64,000 nucleotides of DNA, taken from assembly GCA_021299875.1 (NCBI GenBank), contig JAJTEW010000002.1, positions 62,001 to 126,000 of the forward strand. Reading direction: 5' to 3'. The stretch comes from Comamonadaceae bacterium. GTDB taxonomy: Bacteria > Pseudomonadota > Gammaproteobacteria > Burkholderiales > Burkholderiaceae_C. The notes beneath the pieces are model-generated. The model was not told the DNA's origin. It saw nothing but the letters and a program-made list of their open reading frames with translations, and made no database searches. The translations under genes were made by a program, and so were the position numbers. This document shows positions 23,745 through 33,039 of the stretch, one piece after another; the stretch's first letter is position 1; each line of letters opens with the position of its first letter.

Positions 23745-26144
23745 ATGACTGCTGCCAAACTGACTCCATCCGACTTGCGCCTGACCGTGGACCCCGTTTC
23801 GTTGGGCTTTCAGGACACGTCCGAGTTGCAGGGGCTGCCGCTGTCTTGGGCCGGTCAAGCGCGTGCCGAGACGGCGGCCCGGTTTGGTTTGCAGATGCGC
23901 CAGCCAGGCTACAACCTGTTGGTCTTGGGTGCAGCAGGCATGGGCAGAACCCGCATGCTGACCTGCATGCTGCACGAACAAGCGGCCTTGCGCCCCGTGC
24001 CCTCGGACCTGTGTTTTTTGAACAACTTTGCACAAACCGATCGGCCATTGGCGCTGCGGGTGCCGGCTGGCCAAGGTCGAGTGTTGTGCCAAGGCATGGC
24101 TTTGTGGGTGCAAGCCATTCAAGAGGGCGTGCCACAGCGTTTGCTTCAAGCCGATTTTTGGGCCGCACGCCAAGCGCTTGAGCAGACCTTCAAGGCCCAA
24201 ACAGAGGCTGCCTATGCAGCGCTGACCGCCTACGCGCAGGCGCACCATTTCGCGGTGGTTCGCGATCAAGGGCACATGGTGTTCACACTGAAAGACGACC
24301 AAGGGGCGCCAGTGACCGCGAGCAAAGCCTTGTTGCTCAGCCCAGCCGAGCGCACGGCCCTGAATGCGGCCGAAGAGGCGCTGCGGGCGGAGATGGACCA
24401 TTACCTGGAGGTCGTTCACGCCATAGAGTGCGCCATGGCTCAAGCGCGGGATGTCTTGCGCCAGCGTTTTTTGCGGCCGGTCTTGGCGCATGGCTTGGCC
24501 CATTTGCGTCAACAGTTGAATTTGCCACCTGACAGCGATACCCGGTTGGCAGCCTACATGGACCAGGTCTTGCAGGCCTTGCTTGAAAAAAACCGCCTGC
24601 TGATGCCAGGTGACGATGAGGCCACGCGGTCGACCGATTTGGCGGCGCTGCTCTCATGCTTCAGGGTGAACTTGGCGGTGGACCACCATGCTGCCCAAGG
24701 GGCGCCGGTGGTTGTGGAGGAGAACCCGGTGTTCAGAAATCTGTTTGGCGGCATGGCCGAAGACGAAGCGATGATGAGTGACTTTGCGCATGCGCATGTG
24801 GGCAGTTTGCTGCGGGCTCACGGCGGTTTTTTGTTGTTGCACCTGCAAGACCTGCTGGCCGATGCGCCTGTCTGGGAAAGGCTGCAGCGCCTGATGCGCA
24901 GTGGAAGGTTGGAGTCGTCAGGGGAGTCACCCCGTTTTGCTTCAGGTCTGACCTGCGATGCGGTGGCGGTGGATGTCAAGCTGGTGCTGATCGCTTCGGA
25001 CGCGGCTTTTCATGCCGTGCAAGAGGCTGACCCTGAATGGATTCACCGGTTTGCTTGCAAAGTTGACTTTGCCGAGAGCTTCAAGACCACGCCCCAAACG
25101 GCACACGCCATGGCGGTGGCTGTGGCACAGACCTGCGAGCGCCAGGGTTTGTTGCATTGCTCTGCAGCGGCGGTGGCGCGGATGATGGAGGAAAGCCACC
25201 GTACAGCGGGCGACCAGACGCGTCAAAGCGCCAGCATCGGGGTGATGCAGGCCTTGGTGGTGGAAAGCCATGCACTGGCCCAGGCTCGAGGTGCTGCGCG
25301 GGTGGAGGCGCAGGATGTGCTGGCTGCCAGTCAGGCCCAACGCGCGCGGCGGAATGGCTTAGAGACAAGGGTCCAAGACAGCATCGCCAGCGGTGAACGC
25401 TTGTTGGTGGTCAGTGGCGAAAGGGTGGCGCAGGTCAATGGCCTGACCGTCATGGACCAGGGTGACCACAGTTTTGGGGTGCCAGTGCGGGTCACCGCCC
25501 GCTCGTTCGCAGGTGACGAGGGCCAGCTCAACATCGAGCGCGAGGTCGACATGTCAGGGCCGATTCACGACAAAGGGGTGCTGATCTTGCACAGCTATTT
25601 GTCGGGCTTGTTTGCCCACATCGCGCCCTTGTCCATGAATGCCGCGGTGGTGTTTGAACAAGAGTACGGCGGTGTGGAGGGCGATTCGGCCTCTTGTGCC
25701 GAGTTGTACGCCTTGTTGTCCAGTTTGTCGGGATTGCCTTTGCGACAAGGCATCGCGGTCACGGGTGCGGTCAATCAGCAAGGAGACTTGCTGCCGGTGG
25801 GCCACATCAACGAGAAGATCGAGGGCTACTTTCGCAGCTGTGAATCCTTGGGGTTGGATGGCCAACAAGGGGTCTTGATGCCGACGCGCAATCGGCGGCA
25901 TTTGATGCTGGCGCCTCAGGTGGTGCAAGCCGTGGCACGGGGAGCATTTCATATCCATGTCGCCAACCAGGTGGGCGAGGGCATGAGCCTGCTCACCGGT
26001 TTGCCTTACGGTCATTGGGGTCCGGGAGGGTATGCGCCGGACTCGGTGCTGGGCCGTGTGCAAACCACGCTGCAGCGTTTTCGCCAAGCCTGTGAGTTGC
26101 TGGCCTCGCACCGATCCCAGCGGCGATCGCGCTCGACCCGGTGA
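23745..26144 (+). CDS. Lon-family ATP-dependent protease (AAA_32 / LonB-like)
   Basis: A 799-residue protein. The AAA part has a Walker A variant VLGAAGMGRTRML (Arg in place of the usual Lys, as in other AAA_32 proteins) at about residue 65. A long helical region follows, then a second ATPase segment (GGFLLLHLQDLL, VKLVLIASDAAF). The C-terminal Lon proteolytic domain has the Ser-Lys dyad at Ser648 (EGDSASCAE) and Lys691 (INEKIEGYF). It should unfold and degrade selected cytoplasmic proteins. Length is as usual for the family. The regulator block that follows might contain its substrates, but this is speculative. Confidence 0.9.
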   Translation: MTAAKLTPSDLRLTVDPVSLGFQDTSELQGLPLSWAGQARAETAARFGLQMRQPGYNLLVLGAAGMGRTRMLTCMLHEQAALRPVPSDLCFLNNFAQTDRPLALRVPAGQGRVLCQGMALWVQAIQEGVPQRLLQADFWAARQALEQTFKAQTEAAYAALTAYAQAHHFAVVRDQGHMVFTLKDDQGAPVTASKALLLSPAERTALNAAEEALRAEMDHYLEVVHAIECAMAQARDVLRQRFLRPVLAHGLAHLRQQLNLPPDSDTRLAAYMDQVLQALLEKNRLLMPGDDEATRSTDLAALLSCFRVNLAVDHHAAQGAPVVVEENPVFRNLFGGMAEDEAMMSDFAHAHVGSLLRAHGGFLLLHLQDLLADAPVWERLQRLMRSGRLESSGESPRFASGLTCDAVAVDVKLVLIASDAAFHAVQEADPEWIHRFACKVDFAESFKTTPQTAHAMAVAVAQTCERQGLLHCSAAAVARMMEESHRTAGDQTRQSASIGVMQALVVESHALAQARGAARVEAQDVLAASQAQRARRNGLETRVQDSIASGERLLVVSGERVAQVNGLTVMDQGDHSFGVPVRVTARSFAGDEGQLNIEREVDMSGPIHDKGVLILHSYLSGLFAHIAPLSMNAAVVFEQEYGGVEGDSASCAELYALLSSLSGLPLRQGIAVTGAVNQQGDLLPVGHINEKIEGYFRSCESLGLDGQQGVLMPTRNRRHLMLAPQVVQAVARGAFHIHVANQVGEGMSLLTGLPYGHWGPGGYAPDSVLGRVQTTLQRFRQACELLASHRSQRRSRSTR

Positions 26145-26306
26145 TCGATGGGGCTGACAGCGCTTGAATGTGGCGGTGGCCCAGTACTGGTTTGAAAGTA
26201 ATGATTTTGATATTTTTGAGGATTTTCTTTTGGCCTTTGCAGGGCTATCGTGGTGAACAGCTCCTGTCCACAGTTGCGCGGTGCAGCGTTTCAGAGAGAA
26301 AAAAAG

Positions 26307-26942
26307 ATGAGCATTGGACTGGTTTTGGCCGATCCCCATCCGGTGCTGCTGGCGGGTTTGTCGCAGTTGTTTCAGGCGTGCCCCGAATTTGTGGTCAAGG
26401 CCTGTGCCAGCACGGGTGACGATGCGCTGGCTGCCGTGAAAACACACCAGCCGGACATCCTGGTCATGGATGTTTCCCTGGCCAACCGAAGCGGCTGGTC
26501 GGTCTTGGAGGACATGCAGCACCATCACCCGCGGACCCGACCTGTGGTGTTCACGGATGCACCGATTGAAGATGTGATGCGCGTCATCGACAAGGGCGTG
26601 CCGGGTTTGGTGGGCAAAGACAAGTCACGGCAGGCGCTGGCGCATTGCCTTCAGACCGTGCATGCAGGCCACCAATGGCTGGACCGCGACCTGACCCTGA
26701 AGACGCTGTCGGTGCTGATGGCGCAGCAGAAGAAAAAGCCTGTGCTCGTCACACCCTTGACGCCCCGCGAGTTGACCGTAGCCCGCATGGTGACCGAAGG
26801 TTTGCCCAACAAAAAAATCGCCAGCCAACTGTTCATCAGTGAGGGCACTGCCAAGCTGCACCTGCACCACATTTACCAAAAATTGCAATGTCCCGGACGC
26901 ATGTCTTTGCAGCGCTACATGCAAGACAACGGTCTGATGTGA
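26307..26942 (+). CDS. NarL/FixJ-type response regulator
   Basis: A 211-residue two-domain regulator. The receiver keeps Asp9 (LADPHP), phosphoacceptor Asp55 (DILVMDVSL), the Thr in VVFTDAP and the Lys in GLVGKDKS, so it should be phosphorylatable. The C-terminal LuxR HTH is clear (LTPRELTVARMVTEG, NKKIASQLFISEGTAK). The start at 26307 has a purine-rich site (AGAGAGAAAAAAAG) before it. No histidine kinase is encoded nearby, so the partner must be elsewhere. First gene of a block of five regulator-related genes. Confidence 0.88.
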   Translation: MSIGLVLADPHPVLLAGLSQLFQACPEFVVKACASTGDDALAAVKTHQPDILVMDVSLANRSGWSVLEDMQHHHPRTRPVVFTDAPIEDVMRVIDKGVPGLVGKDKSRQALAHCLQTVHAGHQWLDRDLTLKTLSVLMAQQKKKPVLVTPLTPRELTVARMVTEGLPNKKIASQLFISEGTAKLHLHHIYQKLQCPGRMSLQRYMQDNGLM

Positions 26943-26981
26943 AGCGTGTCGATTTCATTTCAACGACCAAGAGGAGCTCCC

Positions 26982-27275
26982 ATGGCAGACCACCCCCAAA
27001 CCCATGAAACCGAGTACGTGCAAAACATGAGTCAGCATTACAAGCAGGCCTCGGAAGAGTTGCTGCACGCTTACCAACGCAACAAGGAGGCTGCTCGACA
27101 CCACGAAGCGGGGGCTTTCAAGGCCGCTTTGCACCACGCCAAGCTGTCCAAGCACCACAGTTTTAATGCGCATGCGCATTTGTCCGATGCGCTGGGCATG
27201 GCCGAAAAACTCGATGCGGCCCAACCCTGGCCCAGCTTGGCGATTCGCCCCCCCTCCGGCTCGGGCGTTCACTGA
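26982..27275 (+). CDS. Small histidine-rich protein of unknown function
   Basis: A 97-residue protein starting MADHPQTHETEYVQNMSQHY, with a perfect ribosome site (AAGAGGAG) before the ATG. The middle is helical and rich in His, Ala and Lys (AARHHEAGAFKAALHHAKLSKHHSFNAHAH in outline), which could bind metal or act as a coiled adaptor. The family is not recognised. It sits 39 bp after the response regulator and 145 bp before the second one, so it is probably part of the same regulon. Confidence 0.65.
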   Translation: MADHPQTHETEYVQNMSQHYKQASEELLHAYQRNKEAARHHEAGAFKAALHHAKLSKHHSFNAHAHLSDALGMAEKLDAAQPWPSLAIRPPSGSGVH

Positions 27276-27420
27276 ACCCCTGATGCTTGCTGGCTGTGCT
27301 GTTGCGAACAGACAGAAACCGGGATGCGGCCTACATTGAAACCAGTACCTGCATTTGTGCACCTGCACCCATGTGCAGGGCCCGCAGTTGCTGTGCTGGT
27401 TCAATCAAAGGAGTGTTGCC

Positions 27421-28065
27421 ATGTCAATTCGTGTTCTGTTGTCGACTAAACACAAAGTGGTGTCAGAGGGCATTGCTGCTGTCTTGCGCACCCACCCTGA
27501 CATCCACTTGCTGGGGATGGCCAATACCGACGAAAGCACACAAGCCCTTTGTGCGGAATCGGGTCCCGATGTGATGTTGCTGGGCTTGCATGCCCATGGA
27601 CAGCAAGATTTGAATTTGATGCAAAAAATTGCGCAACAACCGATCAGCCCGCACATCGTGGCTTTTTCGGGGGACACCCATCGGCACTCGATCATCGAAA
27701 TTCTGGATGCGGGGGCCAAAGGCTACGTCTCAACGACCAGCAGCATTGACGAGTTGATGTCGGCCATCCGATCGGTGGCTTCGGGTCGGCATTATTTGTG
27801 CCAGACCGCGACCTCTGAAATGATGGCTTCCGTGCGCAAGATGCGTGCGGGTGACGGCTCAGGCAAAAACCATTTGGGCAGCCGCGAAGAGCAGGTCTTG
27901 CGCTTGATTGCAGACGGATTTTCCTCCAAGGAAATTGCGCGAAACCTGCAAATTGCACCCAGCACAGTCGAGGTGCACCGGCGCAACATCATGCGCAAAG
28001 TGGGCTTGCACAAGGTGGCCGATTTGACACGCTATGCCATCCGCAATCAGATGGTTTCGGTTTGA
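27421..28065 (+). CDS. LuxR-type regulator with degenerate receiver
   Basis: A 214-residue protein with the layout of a NarL response regulator, but the receiver has lost its key residues: the acidic pair is replaced by STKH (residues about 8-11), the phosphoacceptor position is Gly55 (VMLLGLHAH, codon GGC at 27583-27585), and the conserved Lys is replaced in GYVSTTSS. The LuxR HTH is intact (LGSREEQVLRLIADGFSSKEIARNLQ, STVEVHRRNI). It probably works without phosphorylation. A strong ribosome site AAAGGAG precedes the start. Duplication of the upstream regulator followed by decay of the receiver is possible. Confidence 0.87.
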   Translation: MSIRVLLSTKHKVVSEGIAAVLRTHPDIHLLGMANTDESTQALCAESGPDVMLLGLHAHGQQDLNLMQKIAQQPISPHIVAFSGDTHRHSIIEILDAGAKGYVSTTSSIDELMSAIRSVASGRHYLCQTATSEMMASVRKMRAGDGSGKNHLGSREEQVLRLIADGFSSKEIARNLQIAPSTVEVHRRNIMRKVGLHKVADLTRYAIRNQMVSV

Positions 28066-28106
28066 TCGTGAACACGTACTTCAGCACACGCTGAGCACCG
28101 CGGCTT

Positions 28107-28766
28107 TCAGCTTGGCAGGGCGGCTTGCGCCAAGCCGGGCAGGTTCAGCAAATGCACCTGACCGCGTGTATAGCTCAAAAGACCCTGCTCGCACAGCTGG
28201 CCGGCGGCCAGCGTGATGCTCACGCGCCGAACCCCCAGCATGTGGGCCAGGTGTTCATGGGTGAGGTTCAGGTGTTGGTTGTGGGCGGTTTCAGCCGACC
28301 GCACAAGCCAAGCCGCCAACCGGGCTTGGATGTTCAGGGTTTGGATGCTGGCGGCAAACGAGGCCACGTGGGACAGCAACAACCAAAGTTGGCGGGAAAT
28401 CGCGTTCAGGATGGCCGTGTGGTCCAGTGCCAGGGCCTTTAGCAACGGGGCTGGGATGCACCATGCTGCACCTGCGGTTTGCACGCGGTGCTCAAGGCCA
28501 GGGTTGTGGCAACCCAGGACCTGCTCAAGGCCCACCGCATGCGCAGAGCCGAGCAGACCGACCGCCAAGCTGGCGTGGTGTTCGTCCTTCACCAGCAGAG
28601 CCACAGTGGCACCCGTTAAAAAATACACCATGGGCGTGGCATCTTTGAGGCCCAAGACTTGGCGTGATTTCAATTCGACAGGTTTGCAGGCCTTCATGAG
28701 CAGTGAACGCTCCAGCTCGGGCAGATCAAAAAGAAGGCCGTTGTCTGACAGGTTCACAAGAAACAC
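28107..28766 (-). CDS. Crp/Fnr family transcriptional regulator
   Basis: A 219-residue protein with an N-terminal cyclic-nucleotide-binding-like beta domain (residues about 15-110), a long dimer helix, and a C-terminal winged helix (LTHEHLAHMLGVRRVSITLAAGQL). The first part lacks the Fnr-type N-terminal cysteine cluster, and the usual cAMP-binding residues are not obvious, so the ligand is unknown. It is convergent with the degenerate LuxR-type gene and divergent from the second Crp-like gene (172 bp between starts). Confidence 0.85.
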   Translation of the reverse strand: MFLVNLSDNGLLFDLPELERSLLMKACKPVELKSRQVLGLKDATPMVYFLTGATVALLVKDEHHASLAVGLLGSAHAVGLEQVLGCHNPGLEHRVQTAGAAWCIPAPLLKALALDHTAILNAISRQLWLLLSHVASFAASIQTLNIQARLAAWLVRSAETAHNQHLNLTHEHLAHMLGVRRVSITLAAGQLCEQGLLSYTRGQVHLLNLPGLAQAALPS

Positions 28767-28938
28767 CTGTTCATCTGCAAGGCTTGCAAGGGGGTTTTCA
28801 CGGATTTTGGGGCGGTTTGGGGATCATGAACAAAGCGATCTGAGTATAGGTTCGGTAAAAGCTGAGTAAACCCTGCTTATGGTCTGTTTTTGTGTACGGT
28901 AGGGAACATAAAATGAAGCCATCTCAACATCCATCAGG

Positions 28939-29637
28939 GTGAATCCATTGACGCACCCCCCTAGCCCCAATCCGCTCGTTCAAAGCTTGCTGCTGGCAGT
29001 GCCTGAGCTCTTGCCAGATTTAGAGCCGGTGCGGTTGGAGCGGGGATATTGGATTGAAAAGCCTTCGGACAGCGGCCACTTTTTGTACTTTCTTGAAGAC
29101 GCTTTACTCGGTGTATCGGTGCAGCTCAAGCCGCATGGTTTGCCCCATGGCGTGCGACTGTCTTGGTTGGGGTGCCGTAGCGTATGGTCACCAGCGCAAG
29201 CACTGGCCAGTGGTTTGCAAGCCCAGGTGCTGTTGGCCGGTGGGGCTTTTCGGTTGCCCGAGGCGGCCGTGCGTGCGGCAAACAAACCATTGGCGCCTTG
29301 GCGCTTGCAAATGGCGGCCAGTACGCAGCAGTTGATGACCCAAATGGCCCAAGTCTCCTTTTGCGCTCGGCATCACACGCCCGAGCAAAGTTTGGCCAGT
29401 TGGCTGTTGATGGCTTGGTACAACAGCTCTGGTCGTGCGCTGCAAATGCCCGTGGCCAGTTTGCAAGCGGGGTTCGGTTTTGCGCCTGAAACGTGGCTGC
29501 GTGTGTGGCAAACGCTGCACAGCCAAGGGGTTGTGGCCTTGGCAGAGCAAGGCACTGTGGCTGAGATCAACCCCCTTATGCTGGCGCCTTTGACGGGTGT
29601 GGCTTGTGCTTGTCACCAAAAGATCCAGGCGCATTGA
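28939..29637 (+). CDS. Divergent Crp-like protein with weak HTH
   Basis: A 232-residue protein that aligns by eye with the neighbouring Crp/Fnr protein, mainly in its C-terminal half: TPEQSLASWLLMAWYN and LQAGFGFAPETWLRVWQTLHSQGVVAL lie where the winged helix is. The beta-domain motifs are poor. GTG at 28939 opens the frame; a TTG at 28948 with AGGGTGA before it is a real alternative start. Function and ligand unknown; it might antagonise or pair with the divergent Crp protein. Confidence 0.62.
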   Translation: MNPLTHPPSPNPLVQSLLLAVPELLPDLEPVRLERGYWIEKPSDSGHFLYFLEDALLGVSVQLKPHGLPHGVRLSWLGCRSVWSPAQALASGLQAQVLLAGGAFRLPEAAVRAANKPLAPWRLQMAASTQQLMTQMAQVSFCARHHTPEQSLASWLLMAWYNSSGRALQMPVASLQAGFGFAPETWLRVWQTLHSQGVVALAEQGTVAEINPLMLAPLTGVACACHQKIQAH

Positions 29638-29652
29638 AGTGGGTTGCGAGGT

Positions 29653-31470
29653 TCAAGGCTGTGCCAACAGGGCTCGGCTCAAGGATTCAGCCACTTTGAT
29701 ACCGTCCACCCCCGCCGACAAAATGCCGCCCGCGTAACTGGCGCCCTCGCCCGCAGGGTACAGGCCTTGGGTATTGGTGCTCTGGTGGTCATCGCCACGT
29801 GGGATGCGCAGGGGCGATGAGGTGCGCGTTTCCACCCCGGTCATGACCGCATCCGCCATGTCGTAACCCTTGATCTTGCGGCCAAACACCGGCAGCGCTT
29901 CGCGCATGGCCTCGACCGCATAGGCGGGCAACACATCGGCCAGATCGACCAGTTTCACGCCGGGTTTGTAGGACGGCAGCACGCTGCCCCAAGTGGTGGA
30001 GGGGCGCTGCGCCAAAAAGTCACCCACCCGTTGGCCAGGGGCTTCGTAGTTGCTGCCACCCACTTCAAAGGCTCGTGTTTCGAGTTGGCGCTGCAGCACG
30101 ATGCCCGCCAGCGGGTGCGGCACAGGAGGTTGTTGCGCGGCCAAGGCGTGGGCCTCTTGCGCCAACTGTGCGCCGTCTTGTTCGCCAAAGGCCGCTTGCC
30201 AAGCGGCGCTGTCCAGCGGGTAGTCGGGCGGGTCGATGGCCACCACCATGCCCGCGTTGGCATTGCGCTCGTTGCGCGAGTACTGGCTCATGCCGTTGGT
30301 GACCACGCGGCCCGGTTCGCTGGTGGCCGCCACCACCGTGCCGCCTGGGCACATGCAAAAGCTGTAGACAGTGCGACCGTTTTGCGCGTGGTGCACCAGT
30401 TTGTAATCGGCCGCACCCAGTAGCGGGTGACCCGCGTGTCGCCCCCAACGGGCCTGGTCGATCACGCTTTGCGGGTGCTCGATGCGCACGCCAATCGAAA
30501 ACGCTTTGGCCTGCATGGCCACGCCACGACGGTGCAGCATGACAAAGGTGTCGCGCGAGCTGTGGCCCAGGGCCAGCACGGCGTGCCGGGTGTGCAGGGG
30601 TAGGCTTTGGCCGTTGCGCAGGTCTTGCACCTGCAGCCCGATCAGCTGGTGGCCGTCGGCAGTGGGCGCGAGCAGCACATCGCTCACACGCTGCTCAAAA
30701 CGGATCTCGCCGCCCAGCGCGATGATCTGCTCGCGAATGTGCTCGACCACCTTGACCAGCTTGAAGGTGCCGATGTGCGGGTGCGCGGCGTACAGGATAT
30801 CGGCAGGCGCTCCGGCCTTGACGAACTCGTCCATCACCTTGCGGCCCAAGTGGCGCGGGTCCTTGATCTGGCTGTAGAGTTTGCCGTCTGAGAAGGTGCC
30901 TGCGCCGCCTTCGCCAAACTGCACGTTGCTCTCGGGGTTGAGGACTTTTTTGCGCCACAGGCCCCAGGTGTCTTGGGTGCGTTCGCGCACGGGTTTGCCG
31001 CGCTCCAGCACGATGGGCTTGAGGCCCATTTGTGCCAGCGCCAAGGCGGCAAACATGCCGCAGGGTCCAAAGCCCACCACCACCGGGCGCTCGCCTTGCA
31101 GCGCGCCAAAATGTGCCGGGGCCTGGCAGGGCGGCTGCCAAGCCATGTCGGGCGTGGCTTGGATGTGGGGGTTCTTTTCAAACTGCTGGAGCAAGCGGTG
31201 TTCTGTGGGTGCATCGGCCAGCGACAGGTCCACGATGTAGACCGCCAGCAAATCGGCCTTGCGGGCGTCGAAGCTGCGTTTGAAGACGTTGAGAGTGGCG
31301 ATGTCGGCGACGCTGGTGCCCAGTGCCTGGGCTGCGAGTTGGCGCAGGGCATCGACGGGGTGGGGTGTGGGCAGCCGGTCTTCGTCGGTTTCGGCGGGCG
31401 CATCGGCCGCGCGGCGCGATTCAACCGGCAGAGCAGACAAGGGGAGTTTGAGTTCTGAAATCCGGATCAT
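29653..31470 (-). CDS. NAD(P)/FAD-dependent oxidoreductase
   Basis: A 605-residue protein of the family annotated as FAD-dependent dehydrogenase or uncharacterised NAD(FAD)-utilising enzyme. The FAD site is VVVGFGPCGMFAALALAQMG (GxGxxG). It also has the family motifs GEGGAGTFSDGKLYSQ, CMCPGGTVV and a C-terminal YPAGEGASYAGGI. The N-terminal about 100 residues are a ferredoxin-like extension. The reaction is unknown. It is convergent with the Crp-like gene and shares its strand with cysteine synthase upstream (42 bp between them). Confidence 0.85.
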   Translation of the reverse strand: MIRISELKLPLSALPVESRRAADAPAETDEDRLPTPHPVDALRQLAAQALGTSVADIATLNVFKRSFDARKADLLAVYIVDLSLADAPTEHRLLQQFEKNPHIQATPDMAWQPPCQAPAHFGALQGERPVVVGFGPCGMFAALALAQMGLKPIVLERGKPVRERTQDTWGLWRKKVLNPESNVQFGEGGAGTFSDGKLYSQIKDPRHLGRKVMDEFVKAGAPADILYAAHPHIGTFKLVKVVEHIREQIIALGGEIRFEQRVSDVLLAPTADGHQLIGLQVQDLRNGQSLPLHTRHAVLALGHSSRDTFVMLHRRGVAMQAKAFSIGVRIEHPQSVIDQARWGRHAGHPLLGAADYKLVHHAQNGRTVYSFCMCPGGTVVAATSEPGRVVTNGMSQYSRNERNANAGMVVAIDPPDYPLDSAAWQAAFGEQDGAQLAQEAHALAAQQPPVPHPLAGIVLQRQLETRAFEVGGSNYEAPGQRVGDFLAQRPSTTWGSVLPSYKPGVKLVDLADVLPAYAVEAMREALPVFGRKIKGYDMADAVMTGVETRTSSPLRIPRGDDHQSTNTQGLYPAGEGASYAGGILSAGVDGIKVAESLSRALLAQP

Positions 31471-31512
31471 GGCAACCTCTGTGGCTTGTGGTTATCAAGC
31501 AAGAAGCGGTGA

Positions 31513-32433
31513 TTATCCTTGAGGCAAGAAGCCATCGACCGACAAATAGCGCTCGCCCGTGTCGTAGTTAAAACCCAGCACGGTGGCCCCGGCGGGTAAG
31601 TCTGGCAGTTTTTGTGCGATGGCCGCCAGCGTGGCACCTGAAGAAATGCCGACCAGCATGCCTTCTTCGCGGGCCGAGCGGCGGGCGAACTCGCGTGCCA
31701 CTTCCGCATCGACCTGGATCACGCCATCGAGCAGGCCGGTGTCGAGGTTTTTTGGAATGAATCCGGCCCCAATGCCCTGGATGGGGTGGGGCGCAGGCGC
31801 GCCTCCCGAGATCACAGGCGAAGCAGCAGGCTCGACCGCAAAGACTTGCATCTGAGGAAACCGGGCTTTGAGCACCCGTGCCACGCCCGTCAGGTGTCCG
31901 CCAGTGCCCACGCCTGTGATCAGGGCGTCGATGCCGTCAGGGAAGTCGGCCAGGATTTCTTGCGCCGTGGTGCGCACATGGACATCAATATTGGCCGGGT
32001 TTTCAAACTGCTGGGGCATCCAAGCGCCGGGCGTGCTGGCCACCAAGGCCTGGGCCCGCGCAATCGCCCCTTTCATGCCTTCGGCGCGGGGCGTCAGGTC
32101 GAAGCTGGCGCCATACGCCAGCATCAGGCGGCGGCGCTCAATGCTCATGCTGTCGGGCATGACCAGCACCAGAGGGTAGCCCTTGACGGCGGCCACCATG
32201 GCCAAGCCGATGCCGGTGTTGCCCGAGGTGGGCTCGACGATGGTGCCGCCGGGTTTTAAGGCGCCAGATTTTTCTGCGTCCTCGACCATGGCCAGCGCGA
32301 TGCGGTCCTTGATCGAGCCGCCGGGGTTGCTGCGCTCGGACTTGACCCACACATGGGCGCTGGTGCCAAACAGGCGCTGAATGCGGACATGGGGCGTGTG
32401 GCCGATGGTGTCAAGGATGCTGTGGGCTTTCAT
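31513..32433 (-). CDS. cysK: Cysteine synthase (O-acetylserine sulfhydrylase)
   Basis: A 306-residue PLP enzyme that makes cysteine from O-acetylserine and sulfide. The PLP lysine is in [11 protein letters not shown], the substrate loop [11 protein letters not shown] and the phosphate-binding [11 protein letters not shown] are present, and the end [10 protein letters not shown] is typical. The start [11 protein letters not shown] was chosen; the longer open frame upstream is not conserved and runs through the likely promoter region between this gene and rnpB. By sequence alone CysK and CysM are hard to separate, so the symbol is provisional. Confidence 0.88.
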   Translation of the reverse strand: MKAHSILDTIGHTPHVRIQRLFGTSAHVWVKSERSNPGGSIKDRIALAMVEDAEKSGALKPGGTIVEPTSGNTGIGLAMVAAVKGYPLVLVMPDSMSIERRRLMLAYGASFDLTPRAEGMKGAIARAQALVASTPGAWMPQQFENPANIDVHVRTTAQEILADFPDGIDALITGVGTGGHLTGVARVLKARFPQMQVFAVEPAASPVISGGAPAPHPIQGIGAGFIPKNLDTGLLDGVIQVDAEVAREFARRSAREEGMLVGISSGATLAAIAQKLPDLPAGATVLGFNYDTGERYLSVDGFLPQG

Positions 32434-32562
32434 GGCGGCTCCGAAGGGTTGATGCAGTTCTGAAGGATTGTGGGCGAGTGGGCCGCACGGCGATGTCTGA
32501 CACAGCACAAACAGAGCTTGGCCCATGACGCTGTGAGGCGCCGTTCTCGTGGATGCGCTCAG

Positions 32563-32570
32563 GTGATAAT
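32563..32570 (+). promoter_or_regulatory. Probable -10 element of rnpB
   Basis: GTGATAAT, with hexamer GATAAT at 32565-32570, ends 8 bases before the first nucleotide of the RNase P RNA helix, the correct distance for transcription to start at about 32578. The -35 region is weak. Confidence 0.45.
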
Positions 32571-32578
32571 CGAAGGGT

Positions 32579-32930
32579 GAAGCTCGCCAGACCGCCGCTG
32601 GTGCAATTTCCGAAAGGAAGCACTGGAGGAACGTCCGGACTGCACAGGACAGCGTAGGAGGCAACGCCTCTCCACCGTGAGGTGAGGATCAGAGCAACAG
32701 AGACGAGCCGATTGAGTTCGGGTGAAACGGGCAATCTCTACGCGCAGCAATACCAAGTAGGCCTTCCTGAGGGCGTGCGGTTCGCCGTATGCCCTCTCCC
32801 TGTGGTTCCGCGGGGTGAGTGGGCGGGTAGGTAGCACCGAGCCGGGTGGGTGACCCCCGGCCCAGAGTAATGGCGGTCACGCAGCGGGCAACCGTTGTGC
32901 ACAGAATCCGGCTTATCGGCGAGCTTCACA
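32579..32930 (+). ncRNA. rnpB: RNase P RNA (bacterial class A)
   Basis: Catalytic RNA that removes the 5' leader of pre-tRNAs. The 5' end GAAGCTCGCC pairs with the 3' GGCGAGCTTC (P1 helix). Conserved signatures are seen: GGAGGAACGTCCGGACTGCAC (P3-P4 region), CAGAGCAACAGAGA, GGGTGAAACGGGCAA, and near the end CAGAATCCGGCTTATC. The RNA is followed by a T-run (TTTTTTCGC), its probable terminator. The several small ORFs on either strand here are shadows of the RNA gene. Confidence 0.96.
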
Positions 32931-32991
32931 TTTTTTCGCAGCTGCCCACAGCAGGTTGGGCGCGAAGCTGCATTTTGTGACCCTGGAACAA

Positions 32992-33014
32992 CAAAAAACC
33001 CGCCGAGGCGGGTT
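32992..33014 (-). terminator. Terminator of the Rrf2 regulator gene
   Basis: On the minus strand AACCCGCC-TC-GGCGGGTT is followed by TTTTGTTGTT. It lies 26 bp after the stop of the Rrf2 gene and faces rnpB, so it separates the two. Confidence 0.85.
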
Positions 33015-33039
33015 GGGGCTTGGGCGACCGAGAGGCTGC

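Noticed and set aside
32559-32929. Several small ORFs on the minus strand (60-107 codons)
   Set aside because: They lie inside the RNase P RNA gene, whose structure and conserved bases explain the sequence.
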